This document shows, one piece after another, positions 1-7,235 of a stretch of DNA of 22,768 nucleotides. The notes under the pieces were generated by a model. That model saw only the letters and a list, made by a program, of their open reading frames with translations, was not told where the DNA came from and ran no database searches. Both the position numbers and the translations under genes were made by a program. Each line of letters begins with the position of its first letter. Position 1 is the stretch's first letter. The DNA comes from Firmicutes bacterium AM31-12AC. GTDB lineage: Bacteria > Bacillota > Clostridia > Lachnospirales > Lachnospiraceae. Location: assembly GCA_003480425.1 (NCBI GenBank), contig QUJA01000041.1:1-22768 (forward strand). Reading direction: 5' to 3'.

Positions 1-111
1 TGATCCAAATAGAGCTACGTCAGACCAATTACTCCCCTATATTATAATAAAATAAGTGCAGCTGTCAGAGTTAATTACTCTCTAACAACTACACTTTTAT
101 GGTACTAAAAT

Positions 112-143
112 AGAGCATATAGATGGATTTTTCTACATGCTCT
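112..143 (-). terminator. Hairpin, possible terminator of the 181-632 regulator
   Basis: The arms 112-123 and 132-143 pair over 12 positions with one mismatch around an 8-nt loop. Read on the minus strand, the stem is followed by ATTTTAG. It lies about 40 bases beyond the stop at 181, where a terminator for that transcript is expected. The T tract is short, so strength is uncertain. A T-rich tract also follows on the plus side, so the hairpin could work in both directions. Nothing else is recognisable in 1-111 apart from a small AGAGT/ACTCT inverted repeat at 67-81. Confidence 0.4.
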
Positions 144-180
144 AACGCTTTTTGTTCTTTTTACAAATACTTGAAATTTT

Positions 181-632
181 TTACTTTCTATCCAATTTTT
201 TTGCCAGCACAAAATTAAACAAAAATGCTACTGTCACTATTAAAATACATATTATCGTAATCCACGCTGGTACTTTCATATCAAATTGAACTCTTAGCAA
301 CAAAGAAATTGCTAAAAATATACCTCCTATAATCTCTATAAAATCTAGGATCCTTTTTGCATCATCTGAATTTTTTCCCTTTCTTTTACCCTATCAAACT
401 TCCATATTCCATATTTTGATTGAATATCTGTGATATCTTCATCAGATATAAGTTCATCCAAAGTGACTCCAAGCTCCATTGCTAACTTTTTTGCTGTAAT
501 TAGATCTGGACATCTTGAACCGTTCTCCCATCGGCATATAGTTTGTCGTGATACGTACAGTTTATCGGCAAGTTGTTGTTGTGTATATTTTTTTTCTTCT
601 CTAATTTTTTTAATGTTATCATTTAAAGCCAT
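181..632 (-). pseudogene. Membrane-anchored XRE regulator, frameshifted
   Basis: The gene encodes an N-terminal XRE helix-turn-helix of about 60 residues beginning MALNDNIKKIREEKKYTQQQ. It starts at the ATG at 630-632, preceded by GAGAGGTAAGAAGT. The uninterrupted frame stops at 345 after a short nonsense tail (QMMQKGS). If the six-A run on the coding strand (T run 371-376) had seven bases, the frame would read REKNSDDAKRILD and continue through two hydrophobic segments (GGIFLAISLLL and WITIICILIVTVAFLF) to a stop at 181. That is the layout of a helix-turn-helix regulator tethered to the membrane. A one-base loss, a sequencing error or deliberate slippage on the A run would all explain it. 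The target genes are unknown. Confidence 0.75.
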
Positions 633-735
633 ACTTCTTACCTCTCTTTCATTCATATCATATAATGATACCATTAAAAAAGAAAGAACCAGCATGGTTT
701 TCCTATGTTTCCACTTTGGTAACATAGAAATTTTC

Positions 736-831
736 TTAATTAATGATTTCAATTTGTCTTATTTCATCCTCTGTTATATCAATCCGAAACATCTCAAACT
801 CTGTATCTTTTGAAAATGTCAGATTATGATT
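736..831 (-). pseudogene. C-terminal gene fragment cut by a REP-like palindrome
   Basis: Thirty-one sense codons, including FSKDTEFEMFRIDITEDEI, run up to a TAA stop at 736-738. They have no start codon or ribosome-binding site. The fragment begins exactly where the 22-bp repeat head (833-854) ends. The balanced amino-acid composition suggests the tail of a real protein truncated by insertion of the palindrome. I do not recognise the family. It could instead be chance coding between the palindrome and the regulator upstream region. Confidence 0.35.
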
Positions 832-832
832 C

Positions 833-898
833 AGACCAAATAGGGACGGAGTTTTCTGGCTTTTTTGCGAGCAAAAAAGCCAGAAAACTCCGTCCCTA
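833..898. repeat. REP/MITE-like palindrome with GGGACGG head
   Basis: Bases 841-868 and 871-898 form a perfect 28-bp inverted repeat around the 2-nt loop GA. The segment 833-854 is repeated exactly at 22693-22714. Such long GGGACGG-headed palindromes recall REP-like elements mobilised by IS200-type (RAYT) transposases. It lies eight bases downstream of the stop of the 906-1679 fragment, so in RNA it would also act as a strong hairpin and may end that transcript. Confidence 0.7.
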
Positions 899-905
899 AC
901 TGGCA

Positions 906-1679
906 CTATTTACAAAACTCAAATGCTACATAATACACATAATCATTTTTTGAAAGAAAATCTGTTTGACTGTTTATAAAGTCATCTAAAGTTGGAACAC
1001 TCATTTCATCATCATCATAAACAAAAGCAATAAGCGGCTGTTGCTTATTGTATCTGATGTCTATAACATTTTTTATTTCAGTTGCTGCTCTGCCATAATA
1101 TTCTCGATTCTCTACATTTTCTAAAATAGGAATTTCAGTTGACAACTTACTTCCATCTCCGGAAACAATTAATTTAATTACATAATTATCGAAATCCGGC
1201 ACCATTACAATTTCACCACTTTTTGGCGAAGCAATATCTTCAAACCCCATTTCAACTTTATCCTGATTACTTAATTTTCCTGATTCGTATTGATAAATAT
1301 ATACTCTGAGTTTTTTATATTCATCCGTTGTGATAAATTTGTAAACAAATGCTCCATCTGGTCCAGCAAGTAATTCTGCCGTCTGCATTTCTATGCTATC
1401 CTTTGCAATAGGAGAAATATAATTCTGTGGTTTTTTCAACTGGTATATGATAAATCCGATTACTGATACCGCACAAATAGATATAACTAATAATATACAT
1501 TTCATAATCTTTAGACATTTCTGTTTATTTATATTGTCTCTGATTATTTCAATAATATTTGTTTCTGACTTCTGAATTATATTCTCTTGGGCTATATCTT
1601 CTCCAGCCAGAAACTCATTGAGGCTAATACCAAGAATTGAACAAAGTTCCTTATAAACAGATACATCCGGAAGGCAAAC
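906..1679 (-). pseudogene. 3' part of an XRE-membrane regulator split by the outer element
   Basis: Sense codons run from the element edge to the stop at 906. They begin CLPDVSVYKELCSILGI, the typical last helices of an XRE domain, and continue through a linker into a transmembrane segment (LLVISICAVSVIGFIIY). A C-terminal domain of about 175 residues, probably extracytoplasmic, follows. The DNA-binding half is missing here and lies at 21207-21332; together they give an intact protein of about 298 residues. A 199-residue product could still start at the ATG at 1503-1505, just before the membrane segment, but it would lack the helix-turn-helix and has no clear ribosome-binding site. Confidence 0.85.
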
Positions 1680-1690
1680 TCCGGTTTCCC
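1676..1690. other. Left attachment junction (attL) of the outer element
   Basis: The regulator gene runs up to GGCAAAC, and the element begins TCCGGTTTCCC. The right junction reads GGGAAAC then ACCTCGC. The only shared bases are AAAC, and removing everything between the two copies restores the frame (E-R-G-V then C-L-P-D). The circular joint would read GGGAAACTCCGGTTTCCC, a near-perfect palindrome with 7-bp arms around TCCG. This fits the attachment site of a large serine recombinase. Confidence 0.8.
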
Positions 1691-1716
1691 TTAGTTAAAA
1701 ATATTACTCTTGTTGA

Positions 1717-3330
1717 TTACTCAACTCTTCCAATAAATCGGTAATATATCTCAATTTCCTGTATTCTTTCGTTATCCTCATTCGTTGTTGCTTCATGTAT
1801 GAGGATTTTTTCTATCATGGCATTTAATAATGGTGCTGTCAGTTCCTTTGGTACGGAATATTCCTTGATTAACTCAATCCACTTTTCAGCACCTATCATA
1901 TCCTGTTCCATTTTACTTAGTTCTTCTCTTAGGCTTGTTATCTGCTGTTCCAGTTCTATCTGTTCTTTTTGGTACTTGCTGGACAACATCACAAAATTTC
2001 GCTCTGTTATCTTCTCACAGGCTCTATCTTCATACATTTTCGCAAATAAACGGTCAATCTCATTTTGTCTGTTCTCGGCTTTCTTCAATGTACTTGCCTT
2101 TTTCTTCTTTTCCCGTATTCTCTCTGCATTGCCAGCTTTCTGTATCTTGTTCAATACCTTTTCTTCGTCCTGCTGTACTGCCTTAGCCCAATACTGCAAG
2201 CGTTCCAATACGGCTTGATACAGCACATCATAACGAATGTAGTGCATAGAACAATTACCTTTGCCAAACTGCCCGTAGTAACTGCAAGCATAATAACTGT
2301 AAGGCGTTTTATTTGTCTTATTCGTTCCAAATCTCATAGACCAACCACAATCCGCACACTTGACAAGCCCTGCAAAAATCGGCGTTGCCTTTTCCTTTGT
2401 CTGTCTGCGTCTTGATTTTATCTGCTCCTGCACACGATAGAACACTTCCTTGTCAATAATCGGCTCGTGAGTGTTTTCTACTCGAAACCATTCACTTTCG
2501 GGCTTACGCACTTTCTTTTTGCTCTTGAACGATACCGTAGACTGCATATTGTGAACACTGTTTCCGATATAAACCTCACTTTTCAATATCGCCTTGACAT
2601 GAGCAATCGTCCACTCATAACGCTTACTTTCGGGTTTTCCCTCAAAGATATGTGCAAAAGTACCGTATCTTGTAAAATTTAGCCATGACGCTGTCGGAAC
2701 TTTTTCTGCTCTTAACTGCTTTGTGATTTTTGCACTTCCGTAACCTTGATAGGCTAGGGAAAAGATTTTTTCAATAATCCATTTTGTTTCATCATCAACC
2801 AACAGTTTTCCTTTGATGTCAGGGTGTTTCTTATATCCTAACGGAGCATAAGCACCGTAATGAGCCCCCTCCGCAAACTTTGTCTTAAATGCTGATTTGA
2901 CTTTACGGCTTGTATCTCTTGCCACCCATTCATTGATGATGTTCTTAAATGGTGCAATCTCACTTTCGCCTTTTTCGCTGTCTACACCGTCATCAATCGC
3001 TATGTAGCGGACATTATGACTAGGGAAATACAATTCTGTATATTGTCCTGTCATAATATAATTTCTGCCAAGACGGGAAAGGTCTTTCGTTACAACACAG
3101 TTGATTTTTCCTGCCTCTATATCCTCAATCATTCTTTGAAAACTCGGTCTGTCAAAATTTGTTCCCGACCAGCCGTCATCAATATATTCATCAATGACAT
3201 TCAAATGATGTTCTTTTGCATATAAACGCAACATACTTCTCTGTGTGGTAATGCTGGAACTTTCGCCCTGTAATTCATCATCTCGGCTTAACCTAAGATA
3301 AAGTGCAGTATTGTAAATCTGTTGTTTCAT
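1717..3330 (-). CDS. Large serine recombinase (TndX/TnpX type)
   Basis: This 537-residue integrase-excisionase would cut and rejoin the element ends through a phosphoserine link. The N-terminal resolvase domain (about 5-150) shows YLRLSRDD with catalytic Ser15 and Arg13, and DLSRLGRN with Arg86 and Arg89. A recombinase domain follows (about 160-290). A zinc ribbon has Cys325, Cys328, Cys349 and Cys360, and a long basic coiled coil lies at about 390-490. The length is normal for the family. The ATG at 3328-3330 follows AAAGGAGG. The stop is about 35 bases from the left end of the element, the usual position for the gene that moves it. The palindromic joint and AAAC crossover are its likely substrates. 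Confidence 0.95.
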   Translation of the reverse strand: MKQQIYNTALYLRLSRDDELQGESSSITTQRSMLRLYAKEHHLNVIDEYIDDGWSGTNFDRPSFQRMIEDIEAGKINCVVTKDLSRLGRNYIMTGQYTELYFPSHNVRYIAIDDGVDSEKGESEIAPFKNIINEWVARDTSRKVKSAFKTKFAEGAHYGAYAPLGYKKHPDIKGKLLVDDETKWIIEKIFSLAYQGYGSAKITKQLRAEKVPTASWLNFTRYGTFAHIFEGKPESKRYEWTIAHVKAILKSEVYIGNSVHNMQSTVSFKSKKKVRKPESEWFRVENTHEPIIDKEVFYRVQEQIKSRRRQTKEKATPIFAGLVKCADCGWSMRFGTNKTNKTPYSYYACSYYGQFGKGNCSMHYIRYDVLYQAVLERLQYWAKAVQQDEEKVLNKIQKAGNAERIREKKKKASTLKKAENRQNEIDRLFAKMYEDRACEKITERNFVMLSSKYQKEQIELEQQITSLREELSKMEQDMIGAEKWIELIKEYSVPKELTAPLLNAMIEKILIHEATTNEDNERIQEIEIYYRFIGRVE

Positions 3331-3355
3331 TGTCAGTTATCCTCCTTTATAACTA

Positions 3356-3416
3356 ACCCGTGTTTACAATACCTGCTTGCAAGTAAAGTATAACACGGGT
3401 ACTTTTTGTCATTCAA
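3356..3416 (-). promoter_or_regulatory. Recombinase promoter with inverted repeat
   Basis: On the minus strand TTGAAT (3411-3416) and TATACT (3387-3392) are 18 bases apart and point at the recombinase gene. A perfect 9-bp inverted repeat, ACCCGTGTT/AACACGGGT, has one arm (3392-3400) touching the -10 box. The other arm (3356-3364) is in the untranslated leader, just before the ribosome-binding site. It may be an operator or an RNA hairpin that restrains recombinase expression. This is read from the sequence only. Confidence 0.45.
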
Positions 3417-3441
3417 TCTATTTCTTACAACTGCACCGATT

Positions 3442-3651
3442 TTATGCGATTGTCTGCTTTGCTTTTTCCAGCATGACATCAGTTAGAAGTTCTTCCATTG
3501 TTTTGCCCTTTTCGGAAAAATGCTCTTTTACTACAATCTTTGTCTTTCCTCTGTTGCCAATGCCACACTTGCCATTTTTCTTTTGAATTGTTTTTACAGC
3601 ATTATCAATAACACATACCCCCTTTCTGTAAAATCTTTCTAAGCAATTCAA
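3442..3651 (-). CDS. Small transposon-encoded protein (TnpW-like)
   Basis: This is a short basic protein whose conserved-looking half reads KTKIVVKEHFSEKGKTMEEL. That style matches small TnpW-type proteins found next to serine recombinases in clostridial transposons; their function is unknown. The longest frame would use TTG at 3649-3651, but the strong AAAGGGGG at about 3617-3624 points to a start nearer the IDNAVKT residues, perhaps at ATT. The start is therefore undecided and the product is about 55-69 residues. It is upstream of and co-oriented with the recombinase, so probably co-regulated. Confidence 0.55.
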   Translation of the reverse strand: MNCLERFYRKGVCVIDNAVKTIQKKNGKCGIGNRGKTKIVVKEHFSEKGKTMEELLTDVMLEKAKQTIA

Positions 3652-3727
3652 CGGCTTTTGTCATAGCCCACAGGAGTTCCACCTCTGCATAGTTCTTATG
3701 TAGCCGTACCCATTGCGTGCGACGCTC
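3605..3727 (-). pseudogene. Possible gene remnant overlapping the small transposon protein
   Basis: Between a TAA at 3728-3730 and a TGA at 3605-3607 a frame reads RTQWVRLHKNYAEVELLWAM and then TKAVELLRKIL. This looks like amphipathic helices of a real protein. There is no good start codon; the only ATG is at the MTKAVEL residues. It overlaps the start region of the next gene. It is either a decayed small gene or a very short coupled one. I do not recognise it. From 3731 to 3995 I see no supported gene. Confidence 0.3.
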
Positions 3728-3995
3728 TTAATGCTCAAGCTGTGGCTGTACGGGAGTATCATTATCTGACAGTACAGGTCATGGCGATAAAAGAGGACAA
3801 ATCTTTTACAAGAACACAAATAGGTTTTCGCTCGCTCTTGCAGGGGAAAGGTCGTGGCGTATTTGTTTCAACGGCTAGCTGTCTGTCAAACGTATTGAAT
3901 AGCTTTATTCAGTTGTCAAAGAACGATTGAAAGAAAAAAATCGTCTTTCCTATATATCGCGTTGGAAAAGAGGAGAAACGTAACCAAAATCCAAA

Positions 3996-4626
3996 ACTTT
4001 TTCCATTATTAGTACAAATGGAACGGTTCATTTTGGCAATCAACGGTTGATTTTCTCCTTTTTCACTACTATCTGTACAGCAAACGTCCATTTGCTAAGT
4101 TTAAATGGAAAAATTTTAACTTCTTTTCATGCACCATATAGGGATAGAAAATGTCATTTTGCTAAGTTGATGATGAAAAAAGAATATTTTCCTTTTCACA
4201 CCCTAACTACCCAAACCATACCGTTACTGCCAACAATAGAATGAAATATTTTCTTTGCACCATATAGGGAACGGAAACCTTAAATTGTTAAGTTGAGAAC
4301 AAAGTATTTTCATCTTTTCACATCAACACTCAACTGCTAATGCCTGTTTGAATACAAAATGATGATGTTTTTCCTCTTTTCACAGAAGACTGTCCACTAA
4401 TCACGAATTTCCGTCATTTTTTCAAAACTTTTTTCTTCTTTCACTTCATATAGGGACAGCAAGCCCCGATTTAATGACCTATTTTCAAAAAAAGTTTAGA
4501 TTTCCTTTTCTCGCACCATATCTGTACGCAAGTAGCCATTTTGTTGCAGATTTAATAAAAAATTTATTTTTCTTCTTTCACTTCACATAGGGAATGAAAA
4601 CAGCTCTTTGCTGACTAAATCTGAAA
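3996..4626. repeat. Array of ~10 degenerate ~63-bp tandem repeats
   Basis: Units begin at about 3996, 4051, 4121, 4187, 4249, 4307, 4368, 4429, 4501 and 4567, spaced 55-72 bases and mostly 58-66. Each unit starts with a T-rich tract and then CAC. The best units continue with CATATAGGGA (4134, 4259, 4447 region) or a variant such as CATATCTGTA, then a variable stretch, TTTGCTAAGTT-like sequence, and an A-rich end. Units at 4187, 4307 and 4368 are the most divergent. The array fills the whole gap between the relaxase and the small transposon gene and codes for nothing convincing. The period is close to six helical turns and the alternating T and A tracts suggest curved DNA. A role as a protein-binding array is inference. 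Confidence 0.7.
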
Positions 4627-4639
4627 TTTTTCAATTACA

Positions 4640-5854
4640 TTAAAAAATACCGTCATTCTCTTGTGGAACAGCGGTATCTATACGTTCTTCTATGGTTGAT
4701 TTCTCTAATTGTAATAAATGTTTATGCTTGTCTTTTAGTTCTGCCTGCTCAATCATATCTTTCAGTATCGTTGTACGATTTTCTCTGTCTAATGCCTGTA
4801 CCATTTTTATGGTTGGTGCGACTTGTCTTTGTAGCCAATGCAACGCTTTTTGTAAAGTGTAAGGCTCTGGCTTTGTGGTTAAGCGTATCGGCTCTCTGTT
4901 TTCCCCTACAAACCATGCCCAATCATCATTTGTTATCCATTGACTTTTTGGCTTGTCGTCCTCTCTGTCAACAAAGCGGACATAATGATTGATGATAGAA
5001 AAAGCGGTGCGTTCAGCGTCCCGATAGGTCAGTAAATCTACAACCGCATAATAGGCTCGTTCGTTCTTCATGCGTATTTCAAAACGGTTCTTAATCTCCG
5101 TATCTTCAATTTCTGTGCCATTCTTGACATACTGCTCATAATTTTTCTGATAAGCACACATATATAATTCGCTACTTGTTGAACCGAGATATAAGGTTTC
5201 TCCTGTATTCTTTGGTAAATCGCTACCGCATTTTTCTGTACCGCTGTAATCTTTCTGCATACGGAAGTAGGACATACATTCGCCAGCCTTGTATTTTTCC
5301 TTTAACTTTGGAATATCCAATATTCCTGCTTTATCATTGATAGCCAAATCAAGCCGTTTCATCACACCACCAGCCGTCATACAATCCAGCATGAAGTCAT
5401 ACCATGAGCGTTCCTGTGCCAGCAGATAACATTCCATTTGCCGACAGCCTTTGCCTTTCAGTTCCAATAAAACACCTAAATGCTCCTGCATGGAACACAT
5501 GATATTGATGTCGCCAAGTACATATTTGCTTTCATATCCGTATTTTCCATAATCTTCATAAAGCATGTAATTAGATTTCAGTTGTAATACATCACGGATA
5601 ATCGTCAATGCGTCCGTAGTAGGAAAGCGGACACGAAAGTAATCAATCAATAAGAATAGTGGTTCTTGCGGATTGAAACGCTCAATCTGTTTTTCTATGA
5701 TTTCTCTTAATTCGTCATTCAATGGCTGTTTTCCTTTTTCAATGCGGTTGTAATATTCACGGCTGATACCACAGGCAACAGCAAGCCTTGTTTGTGTTAC
5801 TCCGTATTCCTCACGCTTTTGTCTTAGTTCTTCAATAAAGTTTTTATCATTCAT
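4640..5854 (-). CDS. MobT-family relaxase / Rep_trans initiator (Tn916 Orf20-like)
   Basis: This 404-residue protein is predicted to nick the element's oriT and start rolling-circle transfer and replication. An N-terminal XRE helix-turn-helix (about 8-45: YGVTQTRLAVACGISREYYN) precedes a Rep_trans core beginning near LIDYFRVRFPTTDAL and including the family-like patterns MKRLDLAINDK and ETLYLGSTSSELYMCAYQK. The helix-turn-helix plus Rep_trans layout is that of MobT relaxases of Tn916 and ICEBs1-type elements. The ATG at 5852-5854 follows TTGGAGG. The matching oriT palindrome lies upstream at 7076-7098, although cargo genes now separate them. No coupling protein or secretion genes accompany it. 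Confidence 0.88.
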   Translation of the reverse strand: MNDKNFIEELRQKREEYGVTQTRLAVACGISREYYNRIEKGKQPLNDELREIIEKQIERFNPQEPLFLLIDYFRVRFPTTDALTIIRDVLQLKSNYMLYEDYGKYGYESKYVLGDINIMCSMQEHLGVLLELKGKGCRQMECYLLAQERSWYDFMLDCMTAGGVMKRLDLAINDKAGILDIPKLKEKYKAGECMSYFRMQKDYSGTEKCGSDLPKNTGETLYLGSTSSELYMCAYQKNYEQYVKNGTEIEDTEIKNRFEIRMKNERAYYAVVDLLTYRDAERTAFSIINHYVRFVDREDDKPKSQWITNDDWAWFVGENREPIRLTTKPEPYTLQKALHWLQRQVAPTIKMVQALDRENRTTILKDMIEQAELKDKHKHLLQLEKSTIEERIDTAVPQENDGIF

Positions 5855-5880
5855 TCTTCAATTCCTCCAATCAAAAAAGG

Positions 5881-5905
5881 CAACTACCATAATTGATAAT
5901 TGCCT
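5881..5905. repeat. Repeat copy A (CAACTACCATAATTG)
   Basis: The 15-mer CAACTACCATAATTG at 5881-5895 recurs exactly at 6866-6880, and weaker similarity continues for some 45 bases in both copies (CCTG, CA-TTAAA, TCTG, AGAAAA, CAATC). Copy A lies just upstream of the relaxase gene and, with ATAATTGCC at 5897-5905, forms a rough inverted repeat. The two copies bracket the 5982-6691 gene pair. Confidence 0.6.
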
Positions 5906-5981
5906 GTCATTAAAAATCTGTATAGAAAAAGCAGTCAATCCTAAGACTAACTGCTTTGTGTGTATGGATATAAAATTGCTT

Positions 5982-6452
5982 CTAATCTTGAATAGGTATC
6001 CAAATTTCAATAACTGAATTATCACTATTCCAATGAAAACGATAATCGTATTTTTCAAAGTGTAGGATAATATCTTTTATAGGAATATACGATGTACTAG
6101 GAATAATTTCTTCATAAATCTTGCCATAAGTTTCATATATTTTATCCATAGCACCAATATGCTCCACAACCAAATATTTATAAGACGGTATTTCTTTATA
6201 CAGAAAGCCCTCTGGGGTAATGGTTCTTTGGGGAATAGAACAGAAATAATAAAGTTTTCCATTTCTTCTTTCCATAAAAGCATATTTTACCCAATTTCCT
6301 GATTGTGAAAGATACGCTTTTTTCAAACTACTGTTAAACTTTCTCCAAAACTGTGTACTAATCTGAATATTCTTTTTTTGATAATTAGTCAGTTCTACTT
6401 CCTGCCCAATAACTGCAAATGCGTTTAATTCCTTTATAGAAAAATTTATCAT
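5982..6452 (-). CDS. GyrI-like / AraC effector-binding domain protein
   Basis: This 156-residue soluble protein begins MINFSIKELNAFAVIGQEVE and ends with NSVIEIWIPIQD. That fits the small-molecule-binding GyrI/AraC effector-binding fold with no attached DNA-binding domain. The central block (about 60-110) contains MERRNGKLYYFCSIP and a glutamate-rich strand. The ATG at 6450-6452 overlaps the TGA of the DUF3781 gene by four bases (ATGA), with AAGGT as ribosome-binding site, so translation is probably coupled. It may sequester a toxic compound or sense a ligand. The assignment rests on sequence style alone. Confidence 0.65.
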   Translation of the reverse strand: MINFSIKELNAFAVIGQEVELTNYQKKNIQISTQFWRKFNSSLKKAYLSQSGNWVKYAFMERRNGKLYYFCSIPQRTITPEGFLYKEIPSYKYLVVEHIGAMDKIYETYGKIYEEIIPSTSYIPIKDIILHFEKYDYRFHWNSDNSVIEIWIPIQD

Positions 6453-6691
6453 TTTACCTTGTGAGCAGTGATAACGGTATAACTGTACGCATTTACCGTT
6501 ATAATACAATTATCAATCGTTATATACCAGTTTTTTCCTTTTCTTGTGATTTCCGCATTAGAAAGGCTAATTTTTTCTTTGCACCATTCAATTACATTTT
6601 CTACATTCAAAGATAAGTTCTTTTTAATTCTAATAACGCCAAGTTCAGTTGTGTGAAGTCTTCCTAAGTTTTCCAGTAATTCATTTTCCAT
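6449..6691 (-). CDS. DUF3781 family protein
   Basis: This 80-residue protein has LLENLGRLHTTELGVIRIKK near its start and ends with IDNCIITVNAYSYTVITAHK, which I recognise as DUF3781, a family of unknown function. An in-frame ATG exists at 6704-6706. I prefer the ATG at 6689-6691 because the ribosome-binding sequence GAGGT falls between the two, leaving eight bases to the second ATG. The gene overlaps the effector-binding gene by four bases, forming a two-gene cargo unit. No membrane segment or signal peptide is visible. Confidence 0.7.
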   Translation of the reverse strand: MENELLENLGRLHTTELGVIRIKKNLSLNVENVIEWCKEKISLSNAEITRKGKNWYITIDNCIITVNAYSYTVITAHKVK

Positions 6692-6865
6692 ATTTTGATA
6701 CCTCATTTTTCAGCAAATTTATTTGTATGTTTTATACCCCAATTATAACATTCTCATATCAGCACTACAATAAAAATAATTAAGCACCAATAATCTTATT
6801 GAACATCTCCAACCGTAAATCTTTCACACCATCAGTGATAAACACTGAGCTGACAGCAATTACGA

Positions 6866-6880
6866 CAACTACCATAATTG
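6866..6880. repeat. Repeat copy B (CAACTACCATAATTG)
   Basis: This is the second exact copy of the 15-mer at 5881-5895. It lies between the DUF3781 gene and the transfer origin. The stretch 6692-6965 holds no gene that I can support. Confidence 0.6.
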
Positions 6881-6971
6881 CCTGCACTTAAATTTCTGCA
6901 AAAGAAAACGACAATCAATTTCTTATTTTTTGAAATCAACTGTCTTTCTCATATTTACTATTCAATTTTCA

Positions 6972-7000
6972 TAGTGATATAGGTACAATTTATATCACTA
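6972..7000. promoter_or_regulatory. 10-bp inverted repeat, possible operator
   Basis: TAGTGATATA (6972-6981) and TATATCACTA (6991-7000) form a perfect inverted repeat around nine bases. It lies between the oriT and the repeat B copy. The size and symmetry suggest a dimeric regulator site or an accessory relaxase site. No promoter can be assigned with confidence. Confidence 0.4.
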
Positions 7001-7075
7001 CTGTAAAAATGGGGTTTTGCCTTATAAATACAGCGTTTTCCGCTTGTTAGTGTATAGTGTTTCTTGTTTTTTGTG

Positions 7076-7098
7076 CCCCCCTTGTTAGATAACGGGGG
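7076..7098 (-). other. Origin of transfer (oriT) for a MobT relaxase
   Basis: Read on the minus strand the site has a C5 arm, then GTTATCTAACAA, then a G6 arm. MobT-type origins of ICEBs1 and Tn916-like elements, as I recall them, have the same design: C-rich and G-rich arms around CTAACA, where the nick is made. It is about 1.2 kb upstream of the MobT gene and in the same orientation. A second hairpin (GCGG-AAAATC arms at 7158-7168 and 7174-7184, one mismatch) and a GC-rich stretch lie next to it, as expected for an oriT region. The exact nick position is inferred. Confidence 0.75.
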
Positions 7099-7157
7099 CT
7101 TTGAACGGCTCGCAAGCTCGCCGAACCGCCGAAGCGAACCGCCCCCTTGCAAGCATG

Positions 7158-7184
7158 GCGGAAAAATCTTAAGGATTTTCCCGC
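7158..7184. repeat. Hairpin adjoining oriT
   Basis: Eleven-base arms (7158-7168 and 7174-7184) pair with one mismatch around TTAAG. Together with the GC-rich segment 7095-7150 it probably belongs to the transfer-origin region. It could instead be a terminator for the upstream 7236-7766 gene, but a long T tract is lacking. Confidence 0.45.
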
Positions 7185-7235
7185 AACGTGGTCGGATCGC
7201 TCCGTCGGTTTAACAGCTTTTCTGTTTCTCTCTAG

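Noticed and set aside
3742..3930. A 62-codon plus-strand frame
   Set aside because: No ribosome-binding site, opposite to all neighbours in the outer element, and no recognisable composition or family.
3996..4626. CRISPR array
   Set aside because: Repeats are too divergent and have no constant-length repeat/spacer boundary, and no cas genes are present.
5858..6058. A 66-codon minus-strand frame upstream of the MobT gene
   Set aside because: It overlaps the end of the effector-binding gene in another frame and the repeat A copy; there is no ribosome-binding site.
6958..7152. A 64-codon minus-strand frame across the transfer origin
   Set aside because: It runs through the oriT palindrome and GC-rich repeats and lacks a sound start; the coding appearance is a by-product of the palindromes.
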